From the NCBI GenBank assembly GCA_937864895.1, contig CALMDF010000045.1, positions 1 to 10,127 of the forward strand: a DNA stretch of 10,127 bases, written 5' to 3'. The translations under genes were made by a program, and so were the position numbers. The stretch is from an uncultured Holophagales bacterium. GTDB lineage: Bacteria > Acidobacteriota > Thermoanaerobaculia > UBA5066. Shown piece after piece: positions 1 to 7,458 of this stretch; the first letter of the stretch is position 1; every line of letters begins with the position of its first letter. Under the pieces are notes generated by a model. It searched no databases and was not told the origin of the DNA. It worked only from the letters and a program-made list of their open reading frames with translations.

Positions 1-854
1 TCGCCCGTCAGGCGCGGCTCGAGGAGCGTCAGGAGGCGCGCGGGACGGACCGACCAGAAGAGGGCCCCCTCCTCGGCGCGCATCGCCGACGCGCGCGCCG
101 ACCGGCCCAGCTCCCCGGCCGTCGGGAGGAGCTGGACGGCGGAGACCCCGGCGGCGAGGAGCGCCGCGAAGAGGAGGGCGGCGAGCCGCCGCCGCGCCTC
201 GGGGAGACGGCGGGCGCGCGCGTCGAGAAACGCGCGGCCGAGCGCGAGGGCCGCCCCGCCCGCGGCCCCGGTCGCCGCGACGACCGGCTCGCCCCCGAGG
301 AGCGAGAGCCCGAGAGCGAGGCCCGCGATCCCGACGCGCCGCCACGCCCCCTTCCCGTCGGCCGGGTCGAGCGTCCCGAGCGCCACGAGGGCGAGGGGGA
401 GCGGCGCCATCGAGGCGACCGTCGTGAAGAGGAGCGGGACGGTCTGGAAGACGCCCGAGAAGAGGAGGACGAGGGTCCCTCCCGCCGCCGCGCCTCTCGA
501 GACGCCGAGCCACCGGAGCGCCGCGAAGGCGAGGAAGAGGACGAGGGCGACGTGGAGGAGGAAGAGGCCGGTCGTCCCCGCGAGCGGGACGAGCCAGGTG
601 CCGGGCCAGAAGACCGCCGCGTTCGGGTTCGCGGCGAGCGCCCGCCCCGCGCCGGACGCGTCGTTCCAGAGGGGCGCCTCGCCCGCGGAGAGGAGGCGCG
701 CCGTGACCTCGCGGAGCGGGACGAAGAAGAATCCCGCGTCGCGCGATACGACGCTCCCGCCGAGGAGGTAGTCGTGGAAGCGGAGGGCGGCGGCGCCGAG
801 GAGAGCCGCCGGGGCGGCGAAGGGAGCGAGGCGGGCGAAGCGCCCCGGCGTCAC
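1..854 (-). CDS. YfhO-like polytopic membrane protein, N-terminal part (probable GT-C glycosyltransferase), cut by window edge
   Basis: The first 284 residues are visible; the 3' end lies beyond position 1. The GTG start at 854-852 shares the GTGA overlap with the stop of the upstream methyltransferase gene, so translation is probably coupled. The protein has a hydrophobic N-terminus, then a loop with [12 protein letters not shown] (about 38-49) and GEAPLWND...[11 protein letters not shown] (58-84). This is the pattern 'acidic residue, then G-x-PLWN, then AN-P-x-x-x-x-x-P' seen in bacterial YfhO-type and related GT-C proteins. Alternating hydrophobic segments follow, with GGEP at 187-190 and [14 protein letters not shown] at 241-254, both usual landmarks of this family. 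Bacillus YfhO is proposed to transfer a lipid-linked sugar to lipoteichoic acid outside the membrane; the substrate here is unknown. It is paralogous to the protein at 8193-10046, which shares the same landmarks in the same order. Family call is fairly secure, exact function is not. Confidence 0.8.
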   Translation of the reverse strand, partial: MTPGRFARLAPFAAPAALLGAAALRFHDYLLGGSVVSRDAGFFFVPLREVTARLLSAGEAPLWNDASGAGRALAANPNAAVFWPGTWLVPLAGTTGLFLLHVALVLFLAFAALRWLGVSRGAAAGGTLVLLFSGVFQTVPLLFTTVASMAPLPLALVALGTLDPADGKGAWRRVGIAGLALGLSLLGGEPVVAATGAAGGAALALGRAFLDARARRLPEARRRLAALLFAALLAAGVSAVQLLPTAGELGRSARASAMRAEEGALFWSVRPARLLTLLEPRLTG

Positions 855-2254
855 GCCTTCCGCGCCAGGACGAGGAGCGACATCCCGAACGAGGGTTCGG
901 CCTTCTCCTCGAGCTTCAGGAGCGGGAGGATCCAGCGGAACGCCGCGAGCTGCCCCTTCGGCAGGACCTTCCGCTTCAGGACCCGCGAGTTGAGCCACCA
1001 GCCGAGGACGCCCGGCCGGTTCAGGAAGCGGATCTTCTCGATCTCGAACCCCGCCCCGGTCACGAGCCGCGCGAGGCCGTCCCGCTCGTAGCGGCGGAAG
1101 TGGTGGAGGTGGACGTCGAGCGTCCCGTAGAGCGCCTCGAGCGACGGGACGAGGAGGACGAGCCGGCCGCCCTTCGGGAGGACCGAGGCGAAGTCCGCGA
1201 GCGTCGCCGCGTCGTCCTCGATGTGCTCGAGGACGTTCAGGCAGACGATCGTGTCCAGCCTCTCCGCCTCCAGCTCGGTCCGGTCGGAGGCCGAGAGGGG
1301 AAAGCGGTACGAGGCGATCCTCACGTTCGACCGCTGGCCGAACTTCCCCTTCAGCTCCCTCACGTAGTGGACCTCGACGTCCGAGGCGACGACCCTCTCG
1401 CGCTCGACGAAGAAGCGGGTCTGGTTCCCGACGCCCGAGCCGACCTCGAGGATCCGCTGGCCGAGCGCAGCGTCGAATCGGTCGTGGAGCCACGCGTTGT
1501 AGGGGGCGAGCTTCTCCATCCGGCGGAGCGTCATCGCCCCGACGTCGCCGCGCGGCGCCTCCCAGCGGAAGTACTTCAGGATGACCCAGACCGCCTGCAG
1601 GGCGTCCTTGAAGCCGATCTTCTTCCCTTCCTCGTACGTCCGGCCGTGGTAGGAGATCGGGATCTCGAAGATCCGCGCGCGCATCCGCGAGACCTTGCAG
1701 GTGATCTCGGGCTCGATCCCGAACCGCTTCGACTGCAGGTCGAGCCGGTCGACGACCGAGCGCGTCATGACCTTGTAGCAGGTCTCCATGTCCGTCAGGT
1801 TCAGGTTCGTGAACATGTTGGACATGAGGGTGAGGAGGCGGTTTCCCACCGTGTGCCAGAAGTAGAGGACGCGGTGCCCGCCCGGGTGGCCGAGGAAGCG
1901 CGACCCGTAGACGATGTCCGCCTCCCCCTCGAGGATCGGCCGGAGGAGGACGGGGTACTCGCGCGGGTCGTACTCGAGGTCGGCGTCCTGGATGATGACG
2001 AAGTCGCCGGTAGAAGAACGCATCCCGGTCCAGACCGCCGCGCCCTTGCCCATGTTCCTCGGCTGGAAGACGGCGCGGACGCCGTCCTTCCCGTCCAGCT
2101 CGCGGAGGATGTCGCGCGTGCCGTCCGTCGACCCGTCGTCGACGATGACGAGCTCCTTCTCGATCTCCCCGAGGTCGACGGCGAGGACCCGGCCGACGAT
2201 CTCGCGGAGGGTCTTCCGCTCGTTGTAGGCGGGCATGATGATCGACAGCTTCAC
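851..2254 (-). CDS. Bifunctional GT2 glycosyltransferase (DPM1-like) / class I SAM-dependent methyltransferase
   Basis: A 467-residue cytoplasmic fusion. Residues about 1-235 form a GT-A fold family 2 glycosyltransferase of the dolichyl-phosphate-mannose synthase type: [11 protein letters not shown] at 2-12, DDGSTDGT at 39-46, QDADLEYDP at 89-97 with the DxD metal site D90/D92, and GSRF at 117-120. No membrane helices follow, as in single-domain DPM1. Residues about 245-467 form a class I methyltransferase: SAM-binding motif ILEVGSGVG at 268-276, NVLEHIEDD at 340-348, and a VPSLEALYG...HHFRRY stretch (369-389) typical of the family. The expected activity is charging a polyprenyl phosphate with a sugar; what is methylated is unknown. 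The GTG start at 2254 overlaps the stop of the GT39-like gene (GTGA), and a Shine-Dalgarno-like AGAGGA lies 10 nt upstream (2270-2265). The frame stays open far upstream to 3589, but that part is an antisense shadow. Met241 could serve as an internal start for the methyltransferase alone. Confidence 0.92.
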   Translation of the reverse strand: MKLSIIMPAYNERKTLREIVGRVLAVDLGEIEKELVIVDDGSTDGTRDILRELDGKDGVRAVFQPRNMGKGAAVWTGMRSSTGDFVIIQDADLEYDPREYPVLLRPILEGEADIVYGSRFLGHPGGHRVLYFWHTVGNRLLTLMSNMFTNLNLTDMETCYKVMTRSVVDRLDLQSKRFGIEPEITCKVSRMRARIFEIPISYHGRTYEEGKKIGFKDALQAVWVILKYFRWEAPRGDVGAMTLRRMEKLAPYNAWLHDRFDAALGQRILEVGSGVGNQTRFFVERERVVASDVEVHYVRELKGKFGQRSNVRIASYRFPLSASDRTELEAERLDTIVCLNVLEHIEDDAATLADFASVLPKGGRLVLLVPSLEALYGTLDVHLHHFRRYERDGLARLVTGAGFEIEKIRFLNRPGVLGWWLNSRVLKRKVLPKGQLAAFRWILPLLKLEEKAEPSFGMSLLVLARKA

Positions 2255-3978
2255 GGCGGCGGAATCCTCTCGTCGGACAGTCTGAAAAGGAAGATCGAGT
2301 ATCCCACGCGCCCCTCGGGCTTCCCGCGCTCGCGAAGGACGCCGCGAAGGCGCGCGTACCCGGCCGCGCGCGCGGCGTCCCCGTGGAAGAGCATCAGCTC
2401 CGGCCCGGCCGCGAGGAGGAACGACGAGACGGCGTAGAGGCCCGGCCCGAGGGGCGTCGTCGCCGCGTCGAAGAACCGCGCGCCGGGGAGGTGGTACGGC
2501 GGGTAGGCGCCGCCGAAGTAGGCGACGGTCGTCCCGGCGGCCTCGCCCCGGCGCTCCAGCTCCCGCGCGAGGCGGACGAGGTCCTGCCCCCAGTCGAGGT
2601 TCGAGTCGTTCAGCCAGGAGCTCCCGTTCGCCGGGCCACCGGCGGCGAGGTTGAAGAAGGAGACCTCGTGCGGGTGGACGGCGAGCGTCTCCGCCGCCTG
2701 CAGGAGGCCGAGGCCGAGGAGCGCGGCGGCCGCCGCGCCGCGGGGAAGCCCTCGGACGATCGAGACCGCCGCGCCGACCGCGAGGAAGGGGACCGCGGGG
2801 AGGACGTGCCTCACCCCGATGTTGTAGCTGCTCGCGACGCTCGCGAGGAAGACGTAGGCGGGAGGGAGGAGGTAGACGAGCGCGCCGAAGCCGGCCCTCG
2901 CGCGGCGGAGGAAGACGAGCGCCACGGCGAGGAGGAGCGCCCCGAGGAGGCCGAGGGAGGACTTCACGAGGAAGGCGACCGGGAAGTACGAGGGGAAGCC
3001 CTCGACGGAGACCTCGCCCCGGAAGACGTTCACCCCGCCGCCTCGCCTGTTCTGCTCCGAGATGCCGGCGAGCCCGGCGACGTAGTGCCCCGCCGGAGGG
3101 GAGAGGCGGGAGAAGGCGGCGACGCGCTCGACGGTGGCGGCCGAAGCCTGCCGCCCACGGAGGAAGAGCTTCACGGACTCCTCCGCTTCGCCGGCCGGCA
3201 TGTTCCGCATCGACACCGCGTAGACCGAGAGGAGGACGGCCCCCGCGACGGCGAACGCGAGGGCGAGCCCGCCGAGCGGCGCGACGGGGACCCGCCCCGT
3301 CTCGCGGCGCTTCACGAGGAGCCAGGCCAGGACGAGGACGAGGAGAACGGGGCCGAGGAAGACGGCCGTGAACTTCGCCGCGAGCGAGAGGCCGAGGAGA
3401 ACGCCGGCTCCCGCCCACCGTCGCCACGACGGCCGGCGCATCGCCGAATGCGCCGCGACGACTGTCGAGAGGAAGCCGAGGGCCGCCGCGACGTCGGTGT
3501 GGAGGTAGGCCGCGTGCGCGACGAGCGTCGGCTCGAAGGCGAGGAGGAGCGCCGCGCCGAGGCCGGCGAGGGGCCCGGCCGCCCGCCACGCCACGAACGT
3601 CGCGACGAGGACGAGCGCCACGAGAAGGAGCGGGAACGGCCTCCGAGCCGCGGCGAGGAGCGTCTCCGGCGGGACGGCGTTCCCGTAGAGGAACGCCTGC
3701 GGCCCCTCGGCCGTCCGGAAGCTGAAGGGCCTCGGGAGGCGGGGCGGCCGCGCCCCGGCGAGCCCGGCCGAGGCCCCCGCGAGGAGCTTGACGAGGGGCG
3801 GGTGCTCGAGGTTCGCCCAGTACGTCCCGGCCAGCGCGTACTCGCAGCCGGCGAGCGCGTGGAACGGCTCGTCCATCGTGGCGCTGTCGAGACGCTGGTG
3901 GTCGACGACGAGAAGCGCGCCCAGGAGCGCGAGGAGGACGGCTCCCGCCGCGGCGGCCCGGGCGCGAGGGCGCAACAT
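2251..3978 (-). CDS. GT39/PMT-like GT-C membrane glycosyltransferase
   Basis: A 575-residue polytopic inner-membrane protein of the phospholipid-carrier-dependent glycosyltransferase type (PMT/ArnT-like). After the first helix (about 11-26) the extracytoplasmic loop carries TMDEPFH (34-40), whose D36/E37 match the catalytic acidic site of GT-C enzymes, then [16 protein letters not shown] (53-68), a strong family signature. Further landmarks are [17 protein letters not shown] (148-164), [13 protein letters not shown] (331-343), and the C-terminal HPHEVSFFN (435-443) and [11 protein letters not shown] (457-467). About ten hydrophobic stretches separate them. The family transfers a sugar from a polyprenyl-phosphate donor to a protein or lipid outside the cytoplasm; the acceptor here is unknown. 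It leads the leftward operon, and its stop overlaps the GT2/methyltransferase start. The ATG at 3978 has no Shine-Dalgarno sequence and is only 26 nt from the divergent gene. No other plausible start precedes the first helix apart from TTG at codon 2. Confidence 0.88.
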   Translation of the reverse strand: MLRPRARAAAAGAVLLALLGALLVVDHQRLDSATMDEPFHALAGCEYALAGTYWANLEHPPLVKLLAGASAGLAGARPPRLPRPFSFRTAEGPQAFLYGNAVPPETLLAAARRPFPLLLVALVLVATFVAWRAAGPLAGLGAALLLAFEPTLVAHAAYLHTDVAAALGFLSTVVAAHSAMRRPSWRRWAGAGVLLGLSLAAKFTAVFLGPVLLVLVLAWLLVKRRETGRVPVAPLGGLALAFAVAGAVLLSVYAVSMRNMPAGEAEESVKLFLRGRQASAATVERVAAFSRLSPPAGHYVAGLAGISEQNRRGGGVNVFRGEVSVEGFPSYFPVAFLVKSSLGLLGALLLAVALVFLRRARAGFGALVYLLPPAYVFLASVASSYNIGVRHVLPAVPFLAVGAAVSIVRGLPRGAAAAALLGLGLLQAAETLAVHPHEVSFFNLAAGGPANGSSWLNDSNLDWGQDLVRLARELERRGEAAGTTVAYFGGAYPPYHLPGARFFDAATTPLGPGLYAVSSFLLAAGPELMLFHGDAARAAGYARLRGVLRERGKPEGRVGYSIFLFRLSDERIPPP

Positions 3979-4004
3979 TCGCCGCGAAGTGTAAGACTCG
4001 GCGG
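3979..4004. promoter_or_regulatory. Candidate divergent core promoters in the 26-nt gap
   Basis: This gap is all that separates two divergent start codons, so both promoters must lie in it or in the facing coding ends. It contains a small A/T-rich patch in otherwise very GC-rich DNA. On the minus strand TACACT (3993-3988) matches the TATAAT consensus at 4 of 6 positions and ends 9 nt before the ATG at 3978. On the plus strand TGTAAG (3990-3995) also matches at 4 of 6 and ends 9 nt before the GTG at 4005. No -35 element is recognisable and neither start has a Shine-Dalgarno sequence. With this spacing transcription would begin at or within a few bases of the start codon. The match is inferred by eye and the hexamers are weak. 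Confidence 0.3.
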
Positions 4005-5993
4005 GTGAGGCCCCTCCGGACGACGCGCGCGGACGTGCTCCTCCTCGGCGGGGCCTTCCTCCTCGCCCTCGCCGCGAGACTCCTCTCCTTCCCCGCGGCG
4101 ACCTCGGGCGGCCTCCGCCTCGTCTCCCCCGACTGCTACGGCCACCTTCGCCGCTCGACCGCCGTGGCGCGGAACTTTCCGCGGGTCCCCGTCCGCGACG
4201 CCTGGCTGAACCACCCGGAGGGCGGCGTCTTCATCTGGCCGCCGGGTTTCGACCTCCTCGTCGGCGGCGCGGCCCGCCTCGCGTACGGGGCCGACGCCAC
4301 GCAGGGGGAGGTCGCGCGGGTCCTCGCGACGTTCCCGCCCGTCCTCGGGGCGCTCCACGTCGTTCCCCTTTTCCTCCTCGCCCGCCGCGCCCTGTCGCGA
4401 CGACGGGCGGCGCTCGCCGTCGCCGGCTACGCCCTCCTTCCCGTCGCGGCGATCTGGAGCCAGTTCGGCCACGGCGACCACCACGTCGCCGAGACGCTCC
4501 TGCTGCTGCTCCTTCTCCTCGCCCTCGCGAGGGCGGGCGAAGCCGGGCTCCCCCCCGCAGCTTCCCTCCGGCGGGCCGTCGTCGCCGGGGCGCTCGTCGC
4601 CGCGATGGTCCTGACGTGGCAGGGCGCCGTCTTCGCCGCGGCGCTGTCGTTCCTCTGGGCCGCGCTCGCGCTCGCCCCGTCGCGCGCCGGCGCCTTCGCC
4701 CTGTCGGCGACGGCCGCGACGGCGCTCGGGACTCTCCCGTGGGCCGCAGGCCTCGACCTCCCCTTCACGTTCGTCTCGTTCGGCTGGTTCCAGCCCGTCC
4801 TCCTCCTCGCCGGGTCCGCCGCCGTCGCGGGCATCTCGACCTTCCGCTCGACGGGCCGGGCGCGACTCGGCTACGCCGGGCTCGCCCTCCTCCTCGCGGC
4901 CGCGGCGGCGCCGGCTACCGGGCCGCTCGTCTCCGCGGTCCTCCGCGGTACGCGCTACGTCGCGACGCACGCCGCGGGCGTTGGGGTCGACGAGCTGGAC
5001 CGGGGCGGATACCTCTCCTACCCGAAGGACCTCCTCGCCGTCATCGCCGAGGCACGCCCCCTCGTGTCTCCTCCGCTCGGCCCGTCGCTGAAGGGCGCCG
5101 TCGAAGAGCTCTCCCCGGGACTCGTCCTCCTCCCCGTGGCCGTCTTCCTCTGGAGCCGGAGGCGCGCCGACCGGCGGCTCCTCGCGCTCTTCGGCGGGGT
5201 CCTCCTCGTGATGACGCTCTCGCAGAGGCGGAACGTCTACTACCTCGCCCCCTTCGCGGCCCTCGCCCTGGCGGAGACGCTCGCCCGCCTCTCGCCCCGG
5301 CGGCTCCTCCGGAGCGCTCCGGCAGGCGCGGTCGCCGCTGCGCTCCTCGTCGCCCTTCCCGGCCTCCCGCACTACCCGCGGATCCTCCAGTACGCCGGGG
5401 CGCCCGGGACCGACCTCCTCGAGACGCTCGAGAGGCTGCGCGCGCTCGCTCCGCCCCCCGTCGACCCCGCGGACCTCCCGCAGCCTCCGCCCGGGAGCGT
5501 CGAGGGGGTCTTCGCCCCCTGGTCGGCGGGCCACTTCGTCACCGCGCTGACGGGCCGCCCGGCCGCGGCCGACCCCTTCGGCTACGGGTGGCGGCGGCAG
5601 GCGCGCCTCTACACGGCGACGGACGACGCCGAGGCGGAGCGGATCCTTGCGGAGTCCCGCTGCCGCTGGCTCTTCACGACCGACCTCGGGGCCGTCCTCC
5701 CCGCCTACGCCGCGGCGGCGGGACGCCCGGGCGTGCCGGCGGGCGCGACCTTCTCGGCCCGCATCCACGAGTCGCGCCTCCCGGCGCCGGTCCCCTTCCT
5801 CGAGCTCGTCCTCGACTCGAGGACGGCCTACCGCGCCCGCGACGGACACCTCGTCCCCCGCTTCCGCGTCTGGCGGGTCAGAACGGCCAGCGAGAGGGCG
5901 GGAGCCGCAGCTCCGCCTCCCGGCGTGCCCGGAGCCGGGGCGGGACCGGGACTCCCGCCGGCATCGAGCGCGCGAGCGCCCCGTCCCTCGTGA
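4005..5993 (+). CDS. STT3/oligosaccharyltransferase-like GT-C membrane protein
   Basis: A 662-residue polytopic protein resembling the STT3/AglB/PglB superfamily. The first extracytoplasmic loop has [11 protein letters not shown] (41-51), the position of the first catalytic acidic motif, followed by [19 protein letters not shown] (67-85), like the NYPxG...WPPL region of STT3. HGDHHVAE (156-163) matches the G-D-H-H-x-x-E signature that holds the second acidic motif. EARPL (349-353) sits where STT3 proteins have the SVSE/TIxE glutamate. The C-terminal globular part has APWSAGH (504-510) where classical enzymes have WWDYGH. Family members move a lipid-linked sugar or oligosaccharide to an acceptor, Asn in the classical case. 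The degenerate WWDYG makes N-glycosylation uncertain. GTG 4005 places the first helix at about 10-28; there is no Shine-Dalgarno sequence. The last 37 residues (Ala/Pro/Gly-rich, after RVWRV at 621-625) overlap the convergent gene and look like read-through beyond the conserved domain. Confidence 0.85.
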   Translation: MRPLRTTRADVLLLGGAFLLALAARLLSFPAATSGGLRLVSPDCYGHLRRSTAVARNFPRVPVRDAWLNHPEGGVFIWPPGFDLLVGGAARLAYGADATQGEVARVLATFPPVLGALHVVPLFLLARRALSRRRAALAVAGYALLPVAAIWSQFGHGDHHVAETLLLLLLLLALARAGEAGLPPAASLRRAVVAGALVAAMVLTWQGAVFAAALSFLWAALALAPSRAGAFALSATAATALGTLPWAAGLDLPFTFVSFGWFQPVLLLAGSAAVAGISTFRSTGRARLGYAGLALLLAAAAAPATGPLVSAVLRGTRYVATHAAGVGVDELDRGGYLSYPKDLLAVIAEARPLVSPPLGPSLKGAVEELSPGLVLLPVAVFLWSRRRADRRLLALFGGVLLVMTLSQRRNVYYLAPFAALALAETLARLSPRRLLRSAPAGAVAAALLVALPGLPHYPRILQYAGAPGTDLLETLERLRALAPPPVDPADLPQPPPGSVEGVFAPWSAGHFVTALTGRPAAADPFGYGWRRQARLYTATDDAEAERILAESRCRWLFTTDLGAVLPAYAAAAGRPGVPAGATFSARIHESRLPAPVPFLELVLDSRTAYRARDGHLVPRFRVWRVRTASERAGAAAPPPGVPGAGAGPGLPPASSARAPRPS

Positions 5994-7443
5994 AGTAGAC
6001 CTCCGCCACGTAGCCACGCTGCACGACGAGCGGCGGCGAGAGCGGCGCGAAGGCCGGCAGGGCAAGGCCCGCGGCCGTCCAGGCGAACGCTCCGAGGAGG
6101 AGCGGGACGAGGCGCCGCCGCCCTGCGACGAGGACGGACGCGGCGAGGACGAGGGCGAAGGGAACGACGATCGCGAGCGGGCGCCAGGCGAGGTGGAGGA
6201 GGTTCGGCGCGACGAGCCCCTCGGCGAGAAGCGGCGCCGCGAAGCTCCCCCAGGGGAGCGGGAAGCCGGGCGGGACGAACGGGAAGACGAGGGTCGTGAG
6301 CGCGACGGCCGCCGTCGAGGCGCCGGCGAGGAAGAGGGCGACGGGACCCCACCTCAGGTACGCGAGGGGCAGGACGAGGAACGGGAGCGCCCCGACGAGA
6401 TAGCGCGGTCCGACCGTGAATCCGCCGTGCCAGTTCGGGTAGCCGGCGTGGGTCAGGAGAATCGCGATCGGAACGAGGGCCAGCGCCACGAGGGCGCGCG
6501 GGGAGAGTTTCCCTCTCGCCGCCGCGAGGCCCGCGGGGAAGAGAAGCAGCACGGGCGAGAAGACGAGGAGCCCCTTCGAGGGGTCGAGGAGGAGCCGCCA
6601 GAGGATGGACGGGCTCGGCAGGCCGACGCCGAAGAGCCCCTGCGCCGCCAGCTCGCGGAACGCGGCGTCCTTCTCGAACCCCGACGAGAGACGGAACGGG
6701 CTCCCGAAGCAGGCCTCGTTGTAGGCCCCGAGCGCCAGGGCGAAGGGAAGGCCGCCGAGGACGAGGCGCAGGAGCCGGCCCGGCGCCCTCCACCCCGCCA
6801 CCCCGGCGAGGACGAGGGCCGGGATCGCGGCCGGGTACTCGGAGAGGACCGCGAGCCCGAGGAGGGCCCCGGCGGCGACGTCCCGCACGTTCGCCGTCCT
6901 CTCGCCCGCCGGGCCGAAGAGCGCTGCCCAGGCGCCGAAGAGGCAGGCGGCCACGAGCGCGTGCGAGAAGAGGAGGAGCGCGTAGGCGAAGAGCGGGGTC
7001 GCGAAGAGGAGGGCGAAGAGCGCCTCGTTCCTCCCGTCGACGGGCGCCAGACGAGCGAAGACGAAGGCGAGGAGAAGGACCGGCAGAGTCGCCCCGAAGA
7101 GGCGCATGGCGGTGACGGAAGGCCTCAGGGAGGCGGCCGACGGAGGCCCGGAGAACGGGCGGGCCGCGAGGTAGCCGGGAAGCGCGACGAAGGCCGTCCC
7201 CGGCGCCTTGTTCGAGTAGAGCCGACCGTCGACCTGGGCGACGTCCTCCATCCGGGGCCCGAGGACCGCGGCCGGGGCCGTCACCTCGGGGGTCCCGCCC
7301 TCGACGAGCGCCGCGGCGAGGACCCAGCGGGACATCTCGTTCGGCGAGACGAAGTGGGGAAAGACGGGCACGACGAGGAGGGCGAGGAGGGCGAAGAGCC
7401 CCGCCACTCTCCACGTTCCCGTGCCCCTCGCGGCAGTCGTCAT
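5878..7443 (-). CDS. Polytopic membrane protein, uncharacterised GT-C/GT39-like glycosyltransferase
   Basis: A 521-residue integral membrane protein with about ten hydrophobic segments. After the first helix (about 13-29) comes SPNEMSRW (33-40), with an acidic residue where GT-C enzymes place a catalytic one. Then follow DGRLYSNKAPGTAFVALPGY (72-91), HALVAACLF (161-169), SEYPAAIPAL (201-210), AYNEACFGSPF (240-250), DPSKGLLVFSPVLLL (287-301) and WHGGFTVGPRYLVGALPF (338-355). This ordered set is shared by a widespread but uncharacterised bacterial and archaeal family usually labelled glycosyltransferase family 39 or hypothetical. A lipid-linked sugar transfer role is inferred from that resemblance and from the neighbours. 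It stands alone in its unit, and its 3' end overlaps the STT3-like gene by 116 nt. ATG 7443 is chosen because it precedes the first helix. A GTG at codon 13 is an alternative that would shorten the protein and widen the divergent gap. Confidence 0.82.
   Translation of the reverse strand: MTTAARGTGTWRVAGLFALLALLVVPVFPHFVSPNEMSRWVLAAALVEGGTPEVTAPAAVLGPRMEDVAQVDGRLYSNKAPGTAFVALPGYLAARPFSGPPSAASLRPSVTAMRLFGATLPVLLLAFVFARLAPVDGRNEALFALLFATPLFAYALLLFSHALVAACLFGAWAALFGPAGERTANVRDVAAGALLGLAVLSEYPAAIPALVLAGVAGWRAPGRLLRLVLGGLPFALALGAYNEACFGSPFRLSSGFEKDAAFRELAAQGLFGVGLPSPSILWRLLLDPSKGLLVFSPVLLLFPAGLAAARGKLSPRALVALALVPIAILLTHAGYPNWHGGFTVGPRYLVGALPFLVLPLAYLRWGPVALFLAGASTAAVALTTLVFPFVPPGFPLPWGSFAAPLLAEGLVAPNLLHLAWRPLAIVVPFALVLAASVLVAGRRRLVPLLLGAFAWTAAGLALPAFAPLSPPLVVQRGYVAEVYFTRDGALARSMPAGVPVPPRLRARREAELRLPPSRWPF
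5897..5917. other. GC-rich hairpin within the convergent 3' overlap
   Basis: GGCGGGAGC (5897-5905), a CGCA loop and GCTCCGCC (5910-5917) form an eight-pair stem with one bulged G, in the region where the two convergent genes both code. It can form in either transcript and might help to end or punctuate the facing messages. No U tract follows on either strand, and hairpins are frequent by chance in DNA this GC-rich. Confidence 0.2.
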
Positions 7444-7458
7444 AATGTCCGGATCATG
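7441..7458. promoter_or_regulatory. Interlocked divergent -10-like elements between start codons 12 nt apart
   Basis: The facing start codons at 7443 (minus) and 7456 (plus) leave only 12 nt between them. On the plus strand CATAAT (7441-7446) matches TATAAT at 5 of 6 positions and ends 9 nt before ATG 7456. Its first three bases are the complement of the opposite gene's ATG. On the minus strand CATGAT (7458-7453) matches at 4 of 6 and ends 9 nt before ATG 7443, and it overlaps the opposite start codon in the same way. No Shine-Dalgarno sequence precedes either start and no clear -35 is visible. If both function, the two messages would be leaderless and their promoters mutually exclusive in occupancy. 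This depends on both start calls being right. Confidence 0.35.

Noticed and set aside
424..1091. Two overlapping plus-strand frames near the left end (424-771 and 552-1091)
   Set aside because: They are antisense to the YfhO-like gene and the methyltransferase domain, with Glu/Arg-rich composition typical of shadows here.
2255..3589. Open frame continuing upstream of the GT2/methyltransferase gene on the minus strand
   Set aside because: The upstream part is Arg/Pro/Gly-rich and lies entirely within the GT39-like gene in another frame. The conserved GT2 domain begins exactly at GTG 2254.
5897..5917. Intrinsic terminator between the convergent genes
   Set aside because: The stem is present but has no U tract in either direction and sits inside both coding regions, so it is listed only as a low-confidence hairpin.
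3312..6065. A 917-codon minus-strand frame and other long frames such as 2383-4008(+), 5647-7455(+), 5828-7414(-) and 8169-9938(-)
   Set aside because: They are highly charged or Arg/Pro/Ser-rich with no domain motifs and lie over genes with clear families. Extreme GC and CTC/GAG codon bias keep antisense and shifted frames free of stops.
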